A stretch of DNA of 64,000 nt, taken from positions 3,547,001 through 3,611,000 of the forward strand of contig NZ_CP078143.1 in the NCBI RefSeq assembly GCF_019891395.1, written 5' to 3'. The notes beneath the pieces were generated by a model. The model saw only the letters and a program-made list of their open reading frames with translations, was not told the DNA's origin and did not search any database. This stretch comes from Nitratireductor kimnyeongensis (GTDB lineage Bacteria; Pseudomonadota; Alphaproteobacteria; Rhizobiales; Rhizobiaceae). The first letter of the stretch is position 1; each line of letters starts with the position of its first letter. The position numbers and the translations under genes were made by a program. Below are positions 35,503-45,315 of the stretch, in pieces.

Positions 35503-36336
35503 ATGCGCTCATTGCGCCTAGTTGCTTTGGCCCTTCTCTCTTTTCCGGTTGCCGGGACAGGCCTTGCCCAGGCAGCCCCGAAGTTGCTGCCACATCGGGC
35601 CGTTTACGACCTTTCTCTGGAACAAGCGAGCGATCGCTCCGGCATAAACGGTATTAGTGGCCGCATGGTCTACGAATTCGCAGGCTCTGACTGTGAGGGT
35701 TATACGACCACCTTCCGTTTCGTCATGCGGCTGGAGACGGATGACGCGTCGCGGCTTTCGGACCAACAGACCACCACTTACGAGGATGGTGCCGGGGAGG
35801 TTTTTCAGTTCGTCAACAAGATGTATCTCGACAACATGCTCGACCGGGAGGTGAAAGGGGTGGCCCGTCTGAAAGATGGCGCGACGCTGGTTGAGCTTTC
35901 CAAACCCGAACGCCGCAGCGAGAAGCTCCAACTGACGCAATTTCCGGTTCGGCACATGAAGGAAGTGTTGGCAAAGGCCGAATCCGGCGGCGGATTCTAT
36001 CAGACCACGCTTTTTGACAGCTCTGAAGATGCCGATCGTGTGATGATGACCTCGGTGACGATCGGCAAAGCGAAGCTGATCGAAGAGAGCGAGGCGGAAT
36101 GGTCTGCCGCCACCCCGCTTGAGAACCAGTCCTATTGGCCCGTAAGCATCGCTTATTTCGATCCGAATGAGGAGCGCGGTGAGGCGCTGCCGGATTACGA
36201 AATCAGCTTTCTCCTGAATGAGAGTGGCGTGACGCGAAGCCTGGAGATGAACTATGACGAGTTTTCGATTCGTGGCCAACTTGTCGATCTGACGATGTTC
36301 GATGAGAACAAAGAAGCGGCGAACTGCGCTAAATAA
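35503..36336 (+). CDS. eipB: EipB family cell-envelope integrity protein (DUF1849)
   Basis: A 277-residue periplasmic protein of the EipB family, first characterised in Brucella, where it supports envelope integrity and infection. A signal peptide covers about residues 1-25. The beta-spiral opening LLPHRAVYDLSLEQASDRSGINGISGRMVYEF is complete. The two conserved Cys are at 64 (SDCEGYT) and 275, which form a disulfide in the Brucella protein. CGGAGG precedes the ATG. It lies immediately upstream of the rpsB promoter, but has no terminator of its own that I can see. Confidence 0.92.
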   Translation: MRSLRLVALALLSFPVAGTGLAQAAPKLLPHRAVYDLSLEQASDRSGINGISGRMVYEFAGSDCEGYTTTFRFVMRLETDDASRLSDQQTTTYEDGAGEVFQFVNKMYLDNMLDREVKGVARLKDGATLVELSKPERRSEKLQLTQFPVRHMKEVLAKAESGGGFYQTTLFDSSEDADRVMMTSVTIGKAKLIEESEAEWSAATPLENQSYWPVSIAYFDPNEERGEALPDYEISFLLNESGVTRSLEMNYDEFSIRGQLVDLTMFDENKEAANCAK

Positions 36337-36357
36337 GCCCATTCGCCGGTCAAATGC

Positions 36358-36386
36358 TTGCATTCTGCGCCATAAGCTTCTATATG
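36358..36386 (+). promoter_or_regulatory. rpsB promoter, TTGCAT-N17-TATATG
   Basis: TTGCAT (36358-36363) and TATATG (36381-36386) are separated by exactly 17 bases. Read as CTTGCA and CTATAT they match the alphaproteobacterial housekeeping consensus closely. It lies about 110 bases upstream of rpsB, leaving a leader of roughly 100 nt. Confidence 0.75.
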
Positions 36387-36393
36387 CGCGCGC

Positions 36394-36498
36394 ATTCCAC
36401 ACACGGATCTTGGTTCCGGTCGGGAGACATCCGGCCTGCGCCTCCGGTGGCGGTTTCCGCCTGACGGTCCGTGGAGGTTCAACCGGAAAGGATAACAA
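36394..36498 (+). promoter_or_regulatory. rpsB 5' leader with nested stem-loop
   Basis: The leader contains GGCGG (36449-36453) paired to CCGCC (36457-36461), enclosed by CCTCC (36441-36445) paired to GGAGG (36473-36477), ending shortly before the GGAAAGGA ribosome-binding site. Ribosomal protein S2 leaders are autoregulated in some bacteria, so this could be an S2-binding structure; that is inference. Confidence 0.45.
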
Positions 36499-37293
36499 AT
36501 GGCACTGCCCGATATCAGCATGCGCCAGCTTCTGGAAGCTGGTGTTCACTTTGGTCACCAGACCCACCGCTGGAACCCGAAGATGTCCAACTACATCTTT
36601 GGCGCCCGCAACAATGTTCACATCATCGACCTGAGCCAGACGGTGCCGCTGATGCACCAGGCGCTGAAGGTCGTCTCCGACACTGTCGCCAAAGGCGGCC
36701 GCATCCTTTTCGTTGGCACCAAGCGTCAGGCGTCCGAGATCGTTGCCGATTCGGCCAAGCGTTCGGCACAGTATTATGTGAACGCTCGCTGGCTCGGCGG
36801 CATGCTGACCAACTGGAAGACGATCTCCCACTCGATCCAGCGTCTGCGCAAGCTCGATGAGCTGCTGGCTTCCGACGCTCAGGGCTTCACCAAGAAGGAG
36901 CGTCTGAACCTGGAGCGTGAGCGCGAAAAGCTCGACCGCGCTCTCGGCGGTATCCGCGACATGGGCTCCACGCCGGACCTTATGTTCGTGATCGACACCA
37001 ACAAGGAGGCAATTGCCGTTCAGGAGGCCAAGCGTCTCGGAATTCCGGTGGTTGCGATTGTCGATTCGAACTGCGACCCGGATGTTGTCGATTACCCGAT
37101 TCCGGGCAACGACGACGCTGCACGTGCGCTCGCTCTTTATTGTGACCTCGTAGCCAAGGCGGCCATCGACGGTATCGAGCGCCAGCAGGGCGCCCTCGGC
37201 CTCGATATCGGCGAGGCAGTCGAGGCTCCGGCAGAACCGGCTCTCGACGATGAAGCCGCTACGCCGGCAGCAGAGGAAAACAAGGACGCCTAA
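36499..37293 (+). CDS. rpsB: 30S ribosomal protein S2
   Basis: A 264-residue S2 protein. The opening [28 protein letters not shown] and [20 protein letters not shown], and [10 protein letters not shown] segments are typical. The C-terminus is an acidic Ala/Glu extension of about 35 residues seen in alphaproteobacteria. A GGAAAGGA site precedes the ATG. It is the first gene of the long rpsB-to-lpxB cluster. Confidence 0.98.
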   Translation: MALPDISMRQLLEAGVHFGHQTHRWNPKMSNYIFGARNNVHIIDLSQTVPLMHQALKVVSDTVAKGGRILFVGTKRQASEIVADSAKRSAQYYVNARWLGGMLTNWKTISHSIQRLRKLDELLASDAQGFTKKERLNLEREREKLDRALGGIRDMGSTPDLMFVIDTNKEAIAVQEAKRLGIPVVAIVDSNCDPDVVDYPIPGNDDAARALALYCDLVAKAAIDGIERQQGALGLDIGEAVEAPAEPALDDEAATPAAEENKDA

Positions 37294-37332
37294 CCAGCGC
37301 CGTTCCGAAAATGCGGGGCTGAGGCCTCGCGG

Positions 37333-37370
37333 CGGCCGCGCGGCAGACAAGAAGCTACGCGGCCGTTTTT
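37333..37370 (+). terminator. Terminator/attenuator hairpin between rpsB and tsf
   Basis: CGGCCGCG (37333-37340) pairs with CGCGGCCG (37358-37365), followed by TTTTT (37366-37370). It lies 40 bp after rpsB and 27 bp before tsf. It could lower tsf expression relative to rpsB. Confidence 0.75.
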
Positions 37371-37396
37371 GTTAGAAGATTGATGAAGAGGCGACG

Positions 37397-38320
37397 ATGA
37401 GCATTACAGCAGCAATGGTCAAGGAACTGCGCGAGAAGAGCGGCGCAGGGATGATGGACTGCAAGACGGCCCTGACCGAGAACAATGGTGACATGGAAGC
37501 AGCCATGGACTGGCTGCGCAAGAAGGGCATTGCCAAGGCTGACAAGAAGGCTGGCCGTACGGCGGCCGAAGGCCTGATCGGCGTTGCATCCGACGCAAAC
37601 AGCGCTGTTGTTGTAGAGGTCAATTCCGAGACTGACTTCGTTGCCCGCAATGAGGCCTTCCAGGCGCTGGTGAGCAATATCGCAACCGTCGCTCTTGGCA
37701 CCGATGGATCGATCGACGCGGTCTCCTCCGCAACTTATCCTGCAACGGGTAAGTCCGTTGCCGACACCGTGAAGGATGCGATTGGCACGATCGGCGAGAA
37801 CATGGCGCTGCGCCGTTCGGCAAAGCTGTCTGTCGAAAACGGTGCAGTTGCAAGCTATGTCCACAATGCCGTCACCGATGGTCTTGGCAAGCTCGGCGTT
37901 TTGGTAGCGATCGAGACCACGGGCGATGCCGACGCCGCTCGCGCTTTTGGCCGCCAGGTCGCCATGCATGTGGCCGCGACCAATCCGCTGGCTCTGAACG
38001 AGGCCGATGTGGATCCGGCAGCCGTTGCCCGCGAGAAGGACATCTTCTCCGACCAGGCGCGCCAGTCCGGCAAGCCGGAGAACATTATTGAAAAGATGGT
38101 CGAAGGCCGTCTGCGCAAGTTCTTCGAGGAGGTCGTGCTCCTGAAGCAGGCTTTCGTGATGAACCCTGACCTGACAGTCGAAAAGGCTCTTGCCGAGGCT
38201 GAAAAGGAAATCGGTGCGCCGGCAAAGATCGTAAGCTTCGTCCGTTTCGCGCTTGGTGAAGGCATCGAGCGGGAAGAGACCGACTTTGCCGCTGAAGTGG
38301 CTGCTGCCGCAAAGTCCTAA
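37397..38320 (+). CDS. tsf: Elongation factor Ts
   Basis: The guanine-nucleotide exchange factor for EF-Tu, 307 residues. The UBA-like N-terminus ([19 protein letters not shown]) and the TDFVARN motif, central dimer modules, and C-terminal [13 protein letters not shown] are complete. GAAGAGGCG precedes the ATG. It follows a terminator-like hairpin after rpsB and is itself followed by a strong hairpin before pyrH. Confidence 0.98.
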   Translation: MSITAAMVKELREKSGAGMMDCKTALTENNGDMEAAMDWLRKKGIAKADKKAGRTAAEGLIGVASDANSAVVVEVNSETDFVARNEAFQALVSNIATVALGTDGSIDAVSSATYPATGKSVADTVKDAIGTIGENMALRRSAKLSVENGAVASYVHNAVTDGLGKLGVLVAIETTGDADAARAFGRQVAMHVAATNPLALNEADVDPAAVAREKDIFSDQARQSGKPENIIEKMVEGRLRKFFEEVVLLKQAFVMNPDLTVEKALAEAEKEIGAPAKIVSFVRFALGEGIEREETDFAAEVAAAAKS

Positions 38321-38343
38321 GACCGGCGAATAGCTGTTTGAAG

Positions 38344-38379
38344 ACGAAGGGCGCCGCGTGACAACGCGGCGCCCTTCGT
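38344..38379 (+). terminator. Perfect 16-bp hairpin between tsf and pyrH, no U-tract
   Basis: ACGAAGGGCGCCGCGT (38344-38359) is perfectly inverted as ACGCGGCGCCCTTCGT (38364-38379) around a GACA loop, 23 bp after the tsf stop. No run of T follows. It may stop part of the transcription or protect the rpsB-tsf mRNA. Confidence 0.65.
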
Positions 38380-38411
38380 GTAACGCAGGGTCAAATTTGG
38401 AGACTTTGAAG

Positions 38412-39158
38412 ATGACCGAGAAACGCTATCGGCGCGTTGTCCTGAAAGCATCCGGGGAGGCCCTGATGGGCGAGCAGGGGTTCGGCATCGATGTTTCGGT
38501 GGTGGACCGCATCGCCCGCGACATTCTGGAAGCGCGCAGGTTGGGCGTCGAGGTCGGGGTCGTTATCGGGGGCGGCAACATCTTCCGCGGCGTGGCTGTG
38601 GCCTCCAAGGGCGGTGACCGGGTCACCGGCGATCACATGGGCATGCTCGCCACAGTCATCAATTCGCTGGCGTTGCGCACCTCCCTGGTGAAGATGGGTG
38701 TCGATGCCGTGGTCATGTCGGCCATCGCCATGCCTGAGCTTTGCGAAAGCTTCTCACAGCGCCAGGCCACCAGCTACATGAACGCGGGCAAGGTGGTGAT
38801 ATTTGCCGGCGGTACCGGCAACCCATTCTTCACTACAGATTCGGCCGCAGCGCTTAGGGCGGCAGAGATCGGCGCGGATGCGCTCTTCAAGGGTACGCAG
38901 GTCGACGGCGTCTATTCCGCTGATCCGCGCATGGATCCCGATGCGACGCGCTATGAGCGTCTTAGTCACGCGCAGGTGATCAGAGACGGTTTGGCCATCA
39001 TGGATACTGCCGCGATTGCTCTTGCGCGCGAGAACCACATTCCGATAATCGTTTTCTCGATTCATGAAGAGGGCGGATTCAACGCCATCTTGAAAGGCGG
39101 CGGACATTGCACCATCGTGTCCGATGACGCCGAAGCTGAACAGCGTGCCGGTGCGTAA
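38412..39158 (+). CDS. pyrH: UMP kinase
   Basis: Phosphorylates UMP to UDP; the bacterial amino-acid-kinase-fold enzyme. 248 residues. VVLKASGEALMG, VIGGGNIFRG, GGTGNPFFTTDSAAALRAAEI and VDGVYSADPRMDP are complete. I chose the ATG at 38412 (MTEKRYRRV), which matches the family; the frame is open for 18 further codons that overlap the preceding hairpin. It ends 12 bp before frr. Confidence 0.97.
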   Translation: MTEKRYRRVVLKASGEALMGEQGFGIDVSVVDRIARDILEARRLGVEVGVVIGGGNIFRGVAVASKGGDRVTGDHMGMLATVINSLALRTSLVKMGVDAVVMSAIAMPELCESFSQRQATSYMNAGKVVIFAGGTGNPFFTTDSAAALRAAEIGADALFKGTQVDGVYSADPRMDPDATRYERLSHAQVIRDGLAIMDTAAIALARENHIPIIVFSIHEEGGFNAILKGGGHCTIVSDDAEAEQRAGA

Positions 39159-39170
39159 GGAGATTTGATA

Positions 39171-39731
39171 ATGGCCGACGGCGTTGATTTTAAAGACCTG
39201 AAGCGGCGTATGGACGGAGCAACGACTGCCTTCCAACACGATTTGGCTTCTCTGAGGACGGGCCGCGCTTCCGCCAATCTTCTCGATCCGATCCAGGTGG
39301 AAGCTTATGGCGCGGCAATGCCGATCAATCAGGTAGCAACGGTTTCCGTGCCCGAACCGCGCATGATTTCGGTCGCGGTCTGGGACCAGAGCATGGTCAA
39401 TGCAGTGGACAAGGCGATCCGCGAATCGAATCTCGGTTTCAACCCGATCGTGGATGGATCGACCCTGCGTATTCCCTTGCCCGAGCTCAACGAGGAGCGC
39501 CGCAAAGAACTCGTCAAGATCGCGCATCAATATGCCGAGAGCGCGAAAGTGGCGGTTCGTCATGTGCGGCGCGACGGCATGGAGCATCTCAAAAAAGCCG
39601 AGAAAGACGGCGACATCAGCCAGGATGAACTGCATGCGCAGTCCGACCAGGTGCAGAAGATGACGGACGAAACCATTTCCGCCATCGACAAGCTCCTGGT
39701 GACCAAGGAAGCCGAGATCATGCAGGTCTAG
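39171..39731 (+). CDS. frr: Ribosome recycling factor
   Basis: Dissociates the post-termination ribosome together with EF-G. 186 residues, the usual length. Conserved features are [33 protein letters not shown] and the [14 protein letters not shown] helix. The ATG at 39171 has AAGGAG eight bases upstream; a TTG six bases earlier is less likely. It follows pyrH by 12 bp. Confidence 0.98.
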   Translation: MADGVDFKDLKRRMDGATTAFQHDLASLRTGRASANLLDPIQVEAYGAAMPINQVATVSVPEPRMISVAVWDQSMVNAVDKAIRESNLGFNPIVDGSTLRIPLPELNEERRKELVKIAHQYAESAKVAVRHVRRDGMEHLKKAEKDGDISQDELHAQSDQVQKMTDETISAIDKLLVTKEAEIMQV

Positions 39732-39771
39732 CCGCCAGGGCGATGCTCAAGAGGTGAGGGGAGAATAGCAG

Positions 39772-40488
39772 TTGAAGCCGGCCCACATAGCCATAATCAT
39801 GGACGGAAACGGTCGCTGGGCCGAAGCGCGGGGCCTCCCGCGCCGGGCCGGGCACCGCGCCGGTGTGGAAGCGCTGCGCAGCGCCGTGCGTTCGGCTGGC
39901 GAACTTGGGATCAACTGGCTCACCGTCTACGCCTTTTCGTCCGAAAACTGGTCCCGGCCACGCTCGGAAGTCAATGATCTCATGGGGCTTCTTCGATTGT
40001 TCATCCGTCGGGATCTTGCCGAATTGCATCAGAATGGTGTGCGCGTGCGCATCATTGGTGATCGGGAGAATCTGGAAAAGGACATCAAGTCGCTTCTGTT
40101 GGAAGCGGAAAATCTGACGGCGGATAACACCAATATGAACTTGGTGATCGCTTTCAACTACGGCGCGCGTGACGAAATCTTGAGGGCTGCAAAAGCGCTG
40201 ATGCGTGACGTGCAATCGGGCCGGCTGGAGGCAAATGCGGTCGATCTGGAAGCGTTCGGTGGTTATCTCGATACTGCCGGCATTCCCGATCCGGACCTGA
40301 TTATTAGAACGAGCGGCGAGCAGCGTCTGTCTAACTTCCTGCTCTGGCAGGCCGCTTATGCGGAATTTGTCTTCCTGCCCTGTCATTGGCCGGATTTCGG
40401 TCGCGCCGATCTTGAAACCGCGATCGCTACCTTCAATGCCCGCGAACGACGCTTTGGCGGCGTCGGAGCTCGCGAAGCCGTCCTATGA
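39772..40488 (+). CDS. uppS: Isoprenyl transferase (undecaprenyl diphosphate synthase)
   Basis: Makes undecaprenyl diphosphate, the lipid carrier of peptidoglycan and polysaccharide synthesis. 238 residues. The active-site Asp lies in [17 protein letters not shown]; the [12 protein letters not shown] and [18 protein letters not shown] segments bind substrates. The start is a TTG at 39772, with GGGGAG upstream; the sequence between it and the conserved [11 protein letters not shown] is very short, so no later start is possible. It overlaps cdsA by ATGA. Confidence 0.97.
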   Translation: MKPAHIAIIMDGNGRWAEARGLPRRAGHRAGVEALRSAVRSAGELGINWLTVYAFSSENWSRPRSEVNDLMGLLRLFIRRDLAELHQNGVRVRIIGDRENLEKDIKSLLLEAENLTADNTNMNLVIAFNYGARDEILRAAKALMRDVQSGRLEANAVDLEAFGGYLDTAGIPDPDLIIRTSGEQRLSNFLLWQAAYAEFVFLPCHWPDFGRADLETAIATFNARERRFGGVGAREAVL

Positions 40489-41348
40489 ACGGTCTTGGGG
40501 AGGAGGGAAAGCCGGCGTCCGGCCGCCCGCGTAGCAATCTGCAATTGCGCATTGTTTCGGCGATCATTCTGGGCCTCGCCGTTCTCCTGATTACATATTT
40601 TGGCGGCTTACCTTTTCGGATCATGTCCGCAGCCATGGCCGGTGCGATTTTTTATGAATGGTGCGCCATGCGCTCGGAGCGAGGTGGAGGCATGCACATC
40701 GCGCTCGGTGCTGCATTGCTTGCTGCGATCATGGCTTTGATGATTCTCGGCCAGCCGGCATCGGTTCTGTTTCTTGGCCTGGTGGGAGCTCTTCTCATTC
40801 TGGCATTGCACGGCTGGGCAACCGGATCCGGCTTTGGAATTGTTGCAGGGCTTGCATACGCGGCCACGCCCACGCTGGCGCTGGTTCATCTGCGTGTGGA
40901 TGATACCTCCGGGCTTTTGGCAATCCTGTTTCTGTTCGCAGTTGTATGGACGACGGACATCATGGCCTATTTCACCGGGCGGACGTTTGGCGGAGCAAAG
41001 CTCGCGCCCTCCATTTCACCGGGAAAGACGTGGAGTGGCGCGGTCGGCGGAACGGTTTTCGCCGTGCTTGCGGGTGGTGCTTTCACACTGCATGAGAACG
41101 CGGTTCACAGCGTGGAGACGATTGCCTTGATCGCGTTCATACTGGCTGTTGTCTCTCAGGTCGGTGATCTATTCGAATCGGCTCTCAAGCGGAAAAACGG
41201 CGTTAAGGATTCAAGCAACCTCATCCCCGGTCATGGCGGGGTGATGGACCGGGTTGATGGGCTGCTGGCGGCGGCGCTTGCTCTCTACGTGCTGGCGGCA
41301 TTTCTGGGTGGAACAGACCACCCGGCTCAAGCTCTTTTCAAGTTCTAG
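40485..41348 (+). CDS. cdsA: Phosphatidate cytidylyltransferase
   Basis: Forms CDP-diacylglycerol from phosphatidate and CTP, the branch point for phospholipids. 287 residues with about eight hydrophobic segments. The signature near the C-terminus reads [38 protein letters not shown], as expected. It overlaps uppS by four bases. In many rhizobia dxr follows; here rseP is next after a 192-bp gap. Confidence 0.97.
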   Translation: MNGLGEEGKPASGRPRSNLQLRIVSAIILGLAVLLITYFGGLPFRIMSAAMAGAIFYEWCAMRSERGGGMHIALGAALLAAIMALMILGQPASVLFLGLVGALLILALHGWATGSGFGIVAGLAYAATPTLALVHLRVDDTSGLLAILFLFAVVWTTDIMAYFTGRTFGGAKLAPSISPGKTWSGAVGGTVFAVLAGGAFTLHENAVHSVETIALIAFILAVVSQVGDLFESALKRKNGVKDSSNLIPGHGGVMDRVDGLLAAALALYVLAAFLGGTDHPAQALFKF

Positions 41349-41540
41349 CGGAGCCGGAACCATTTGCCTTGGAACTGCCGGAATGGCATGGAGTGTGGTG
41401 AAGTCGGGATTCGGGAGGCTCTTTCAGGGCTGATCGTATTAACCGGCGGCTTATTGGAACAATGCGACAGACCTTCTGAAAGTCTTGACGAGTTTTCCCG
41501 ATTCAAGCGCTGACGCAAACCGCGATCGAGTGAGACAGAC

Positions 41541-42680
41541 GTGATCGATTTTTTGACTTCGATTTTCAGCACGAATGGCCTTCTGGTCGGAACGATCGTT
41601 CCGTTCCTGTTCGTTCTGACCGTGGTCGTTTTCGTTCATGAAATGGGACACTATCTTGTCGGGCGTTGGTGCGGCATCGGGGTGAAGGCATTCTCGATCG
41701 GTTTTGGACCTGAGCTGTTCGGGTTTAATGACCGGCACGGCACACGCTGGAAATTGTCGGCGATCCCCCTTGGCGGATATGTGAAATTCACCGGCGACAT
41801 GTCGGTGACCAGCACGCCTGACCCCGAATCAACCGAACATCTGTCGCCCGAGGAGTTGCGTGTCGCCTTCCATACTCAACCCGTATGGAAACGCGCGGCG
41901 ACGGTCTTCGCCGGCCCGCTCTTCAACTTTCTTCTGACCATCGCTGTCTTTGCCGTCATGTTTTCTGGCTTCGGACGGTATGTGATGGAACCGATGGTGG
42001 CTGACGTGCGGTCGGATTCGCCCGCCGCCATCGCCGGATTTCAGCCTGGCGACAGGTTTGTCTCCATCGATGGTACGCAAGTGCGCACCTTTGGTGATGT
42101 TCAACGTATCGTTTCCGGCCGGGCAGGCGATGAGTTGTCGTTCGTCGTCCGCAGGGATGAAGAGGAAGTGACCCTCACGGCGACGCCAGAGCTTCTCGAA
42201 CAGAAGGATGCTCTGGGCAACACGGTGCGGATCGGCGCAATCGGCGTGATCAACGATCAGGAGATGGGGCAACCCCGCCTGATCGAGTTCGGTCCACTCG
42301 AGGCGCTCGGCGAGGCGGTGGGGGAAACCGGTTACGTGATTTACCGCACCGGCCAGTTCCTGAAGCGCTTCGTGGCCGGCCGGGAAGATCGTTGCCAGCT
42401 TGGCGGGCCGGTCAAGATCGCGGATATGGCCGGAAAGGCCGCTCAACTCGGGTTCGAGTGGCTGGTTCAACTTGTTGCATTATTGTCAGTCGGGATAGGC
42501 GTTCTTAATCTTTTACCCATTCCCCCCCTTGATGGCGGGCATCTGGTGTTCTACGCCATAGAAGCCGTGATGCGCCGTCCTGTGTCCGAGAGGGTCATGG
42601 ACGCGGTTTACCGCGTTGGTCTGTTCGCCGTTCTCGCATTCATGGGGTTTGTTTTTTGGAACGACCTGTTTGGGTGCTAG
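41541..42680 (+). CDS. rseP: RIP metalloprotease RseP
   Basis: Intramembrane site-2 protease that cleaves anti-sigma factors and remnant signal peptides. 379 residues. The zinc site HEMGH lies near residue 34 in the first membrane helix. One PDZ domain is visible (about 145-215, SPAAIAGFQPGDRFVSIDG). The second metal motif is NLLPIPPLDGGHL near the C-terminus. The start is a GTG at 41541; no better alternative is seen. It is followed by bamA after 215 bp. Confidence 0.96.
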   Translation: MIDFLTSIFSTNGLLVGTIVPFLFVLTVVVFVHEMGHYLVGRWCGIGVKAFSIGFGPELFGFNDRHGTRWKLSAIPLGGYVKFTGDMSVTSTPDPESTEHLSPEELRVAFHTQPVWKRAATVFAGPLFNFLLTIAVFAVMFSGFGRYVMEPMVADVRSDSPAAIAGFQPGDRFVSIDGTQVRTFGDVQRIVSGRAGDELSFVVRRDEEEVTLTATPELLEQKDALGNTVRIGAIGVINDQEMGQPRLIEFGPLEALGEAVGETGYVIYRTGQFLKRFVAGREDRCQLGGPVKIADMAGKAAQLGFEWLVQLVALLSVGIGVLNLLPIPPLDGGHLVFYAIEAVMRRPVSERVMDAVYRVGLFAVLAFMGFVFWNDLFGC

Positions 42681-42797
42681 GGAGGCTCGGGAAGGCAAAA
42701 TGTGTAAAAATTGAGACGATATTTACCATGGCTTTGATTTTGGCGTGATGCGAATGCCACTAAGCGGTGGTTCGTAAACGCAAATTAACTAGAAGGC

Positions 42798-42825
42798 TTG
42801 CGTGTAGGGAAAATCTGGCTATTAG
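42798..42825 (+). promoter_or_regulatory. Possible bamA promoter TTGCGT-N16-TATTAG
   Basis: TTGCGT (42798-42803) and TATTAG (42820-42825) are spaced 16 bases apart in the 215-bp rseP-bamA gap, about 70 bases before bamA. The match is moderate. Confidence 0.35.
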
Positions 42826-42895
42826 GTTAGCTGCTTTGCAAGATTGTTCCTATTTCTCGCTGCGGGGACAAAGAGAATAGAGGTTTTCAGGCCCA

Positions 42896-45250
42896 ATGAA
42901 GGCATCTTCGAGCTTTAAGAACGCCGTTTCGGCAGTAGCCCTTTCGGCGGGGTTGGCGATGACGGGGACGGTCGCCGTTGAGCTGGCCACGATGGAGGCG
43001 GCGCATGCTGCCACGGTCAGCCGAATCGAGGTGCGTGGAAACCGTCGCGTCGACGCGGAAACCATTCGCAACTATATCAGCATTCGCCCGGGGCGTTCGT
43101 TCTCGCAGGATGATGTGAACGATGCCGTCAAGCGGCTCTTCGCAACCGGCCTTTTCGCCGATGTTTCGATCAGCCAGTCCGGCGGGGCGCTGGTCGTCAC
43201 TGTTGATGAGTACTCGATCGTCAATCAGGTGATTTTCCAGGGCAACAAGAAGATCAAGGACGCGAATCTGGCGCGCGCAGTGCAGTTGCAGCCACGCAAG
43301 TCCTTCTCCAATCAGTCGCTTCAGGCCGACGAGGAGACGATCCGTGAAGCCTACCGGCGCATTGGCCGTGACGACGCAACCGTCAGCGGTCGCACGCAGG
43401 AGCTGGAAGACGGCCGCGTCAACGTCATCTTCGAGGTTCAGGAAGGCGGCCGCACCAAGATCGCCGCGATCAATTTCGTCGGCAACAATGCATTTCGCAA
43501 CGGCCGTCTGAAGGATGTGATTTCGACGAAGCAGTCGAATTTCCTTTCCTTCCTGATGCGCAACGACATTTATGACGACAATCGTCTGCGCGCTGACGAG
43601 GAAACGCTGCGTCGTTTCTATTACAACCGTGGCTATGCCGATTTCCGTGTCATTTCCTCGTCTGCCGATCTCGACGAGACCGAGAACGCATACACCCTGA
43701 CCTTCACAGTGGAGGAGGGCGAGCGCTATCGCTTTGGCAATATCGGCATCGAGAGCACGATTTCCGGGATCGATCCGGAGACCCTGCGCTCGCAGATCGA
43801 AACCAACCAGGGTAGCGTCTACAGCGCCAAGAACGTCGAAGATTCCATCATCGCCCTGACGGAGCATGTCGCCGGCATGGGCTATGCCTTTGCCCAGGTC
43901 ACGCCGCGCGGCAACCGTAATTTTGAAACCCGTGAGATCGATGTTGTCTATTCGATCGATGAGGGACCGCGCGCCTATATCCAGCGTATCGAGATCCGCG
44001 GCAACCAGCGCACCCGCGATTATGTGATACGCCGCGAGTTCGATCTGAGTGAAGGCGATGCCTTCAACCAGGTGCTGGTACAGCGCGCCAAGCGCCGTCT
44101 TGAAGCACTGAACTTCTTCCAGACGGTCAATATCTCCACCGTGCCGGGCTCGCAGCCCGACCAGGTGGTCCTCGTCGTCGATGTGGTCGAGAAATCAACG
44201 GGTGAATTCTCCATCGGCGCCGGTTATTCGACCAGCGGCGGTGTCGACAGCAGCGGCGGTTTCTCCGTGGAAGGCTCGGTTACCGAGCGTAACTTCCTGG
44301 GTCGCGGCCAGTATGTCCGTATTGCTGCCGGCGGCGGCAAGAACTCGCGCGATTACTCGTTCTCGTTCACCGAGCCGTATTTCCTCGGACGCCGCATCTC
44401 GGCTGGTTTCGACGTTTACCGCCGCACGCGCAAGTTCGATGACAAGTATGAGCGCGACACGACAGGTGCGACGGTCCGCTTCGGTTTGCCGATTACCGAG
44501 GCGCTGTCCACGCAGCTGGCCTACAACCTCTCTCAGGAGGAATATACGGGCATTGGTGATTGCGAAGATCCGTATTCTGGGGGGTGCGATCTTGCCACCG
44601 CTCTTGTTCAGGCCATCGATCAGGAGAAGTGGATCAAGTCGTCCGTCAGCGGTTCGCTGATCTACAACACGATCGATGACATGAAGAACCCGCATTCGGG
44701 TCTTTATGCGAACCTGACGCTTGAGGTCGCCGGTCTCGGCGGCGATGCCAAGTTCGTGAAGGCAACCGCGCGCGGCACCTATTACCACACGCTGTCGGAG
44801 GAGCTTGACCTGGTCGGCCTCTTCACGGTCGGTGGTGGCCACATTCAGGCGCTTGATGGCGACCTGCGCGTGTTCGACCATTTCTCGAGCAGCGATCGCA
44901 TCATTCGCGGCTTTGACTACAACGGCATTGGTCCGTATGACACTGCCACCGGCGATCATCTGGGCGGCACGACCTATTTCAATGCCTCCGCGGAAGCGCA
45001 GTTCCCGTTCCCGATCCTGCCCGAAAGCTTCGGTCTTCGTGGCGCGGTCTTTGCCGATGCCGCCACGCTTTACGGCAGCGATGTTGCCGGGGCGATCGGA
45101 ACCGATATGCAGTGGCGCGCCTCGGTCGGCGCCGGCCTGATCTGGGCATCGCCCTTCGGACCGCTGCGCGTTGATTATGCCTACCCGGTCCTGAAAGAAG
45201 AATCGGACGAGGTGGAGCATTTCAACTTCGGTATTTCGACACGCTTCTAA
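42896..45250 (+). CDS. bamA: Outer membrane protein assembly factor BamA
   Basis: The Omp85 core of the BAM complex, which folds beta-barrels into the outer membrane. 784 residues. A signal peptide ends near residue 38 (MEAAHA). Five POTRA repeats (about 40-360) precede the surface-antigen barrel. The protein ends in ISTRF, with the terminal Phe typical of outer membrane barrels. It sits between rseP and lpxD, the usual place, and may have its own promoter. Confidence 0.97.
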   Translation: MKASSSFKNAVSAVALSAGLAMTGTVAVELATMEAAHAATVSRIEVRGNRRVDAETIRNYISIRPGRSFSQDDVNDAVKRLFATGLFADVSISQSGGALVVTVDEYSIVNQVIFQGNKKIKDANLARAVQLQPRKSFSNQSLQADEETIREAYRRIGRDDATVSGRTQELEDGRVNVIFEVQEGGRTKIAAINFVGNNAFRNGRLKDVISTKQSNFLSFLMRNDIYDDNRLRADEETLRRFYYNRGYADFRVISSSADLDETENAYTLTFTVEEGERYRFGNIGIESTISGIDPETLRSQIETNQGSVYSAKNVEDSIIALTEHVAGMGYAFAQVTPRGNRNFETREIDVVYSIDEGPRAYIQRIEIRGNQRTRDYVIRREFDLSEGDAFNQVLVQRAKRRLEALNFFQTVNISTVPGSQPDQVVLVVDVVEKSTGEFSIGAGYSTSGGVDSSGGFSVEGSVTERNFLGRGQYVRIAAGGGKNSRDYSFSFTEPYFLGRRISAGFDVYRRTRKFDDKYERDTTGATVRFGLPITEALSTQLAYNLSQEEYTGIGDCEDPYSGGCDLATALVQAIDQEKWIKSSVSGSLIYNTIDDMKNPHSGLYANLTLEVAGLGGDAKFVKATARGTYYHTLSEELDLVGLFTVGGGHIQALDGDLRVFDHFSSSDRIIRGFDYNGIGPYDTATGDHLGGTTYFNASAEAQFPFPILPESFGLRGAVFADAATLYGSDVAGAIGTDMQWRASVGAGLIWASPFGPLRVDYAYPVLKEESDEVEHFNFGISTRF

Positions 45251-45315
45251 CGGTTGCGTGTTGCTGAAGCAGTTCCGTTTAGCCCGGGCCCTATGGGTCC
45301 GGGCGAAAGGTTTCC

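Noticed and set aside
35518..37350. Minus-strand frame of 610 codons across eipB and rpsB
   Set aside because: Spans two convincing plus-strand genes and their spacer; no family resemblance.
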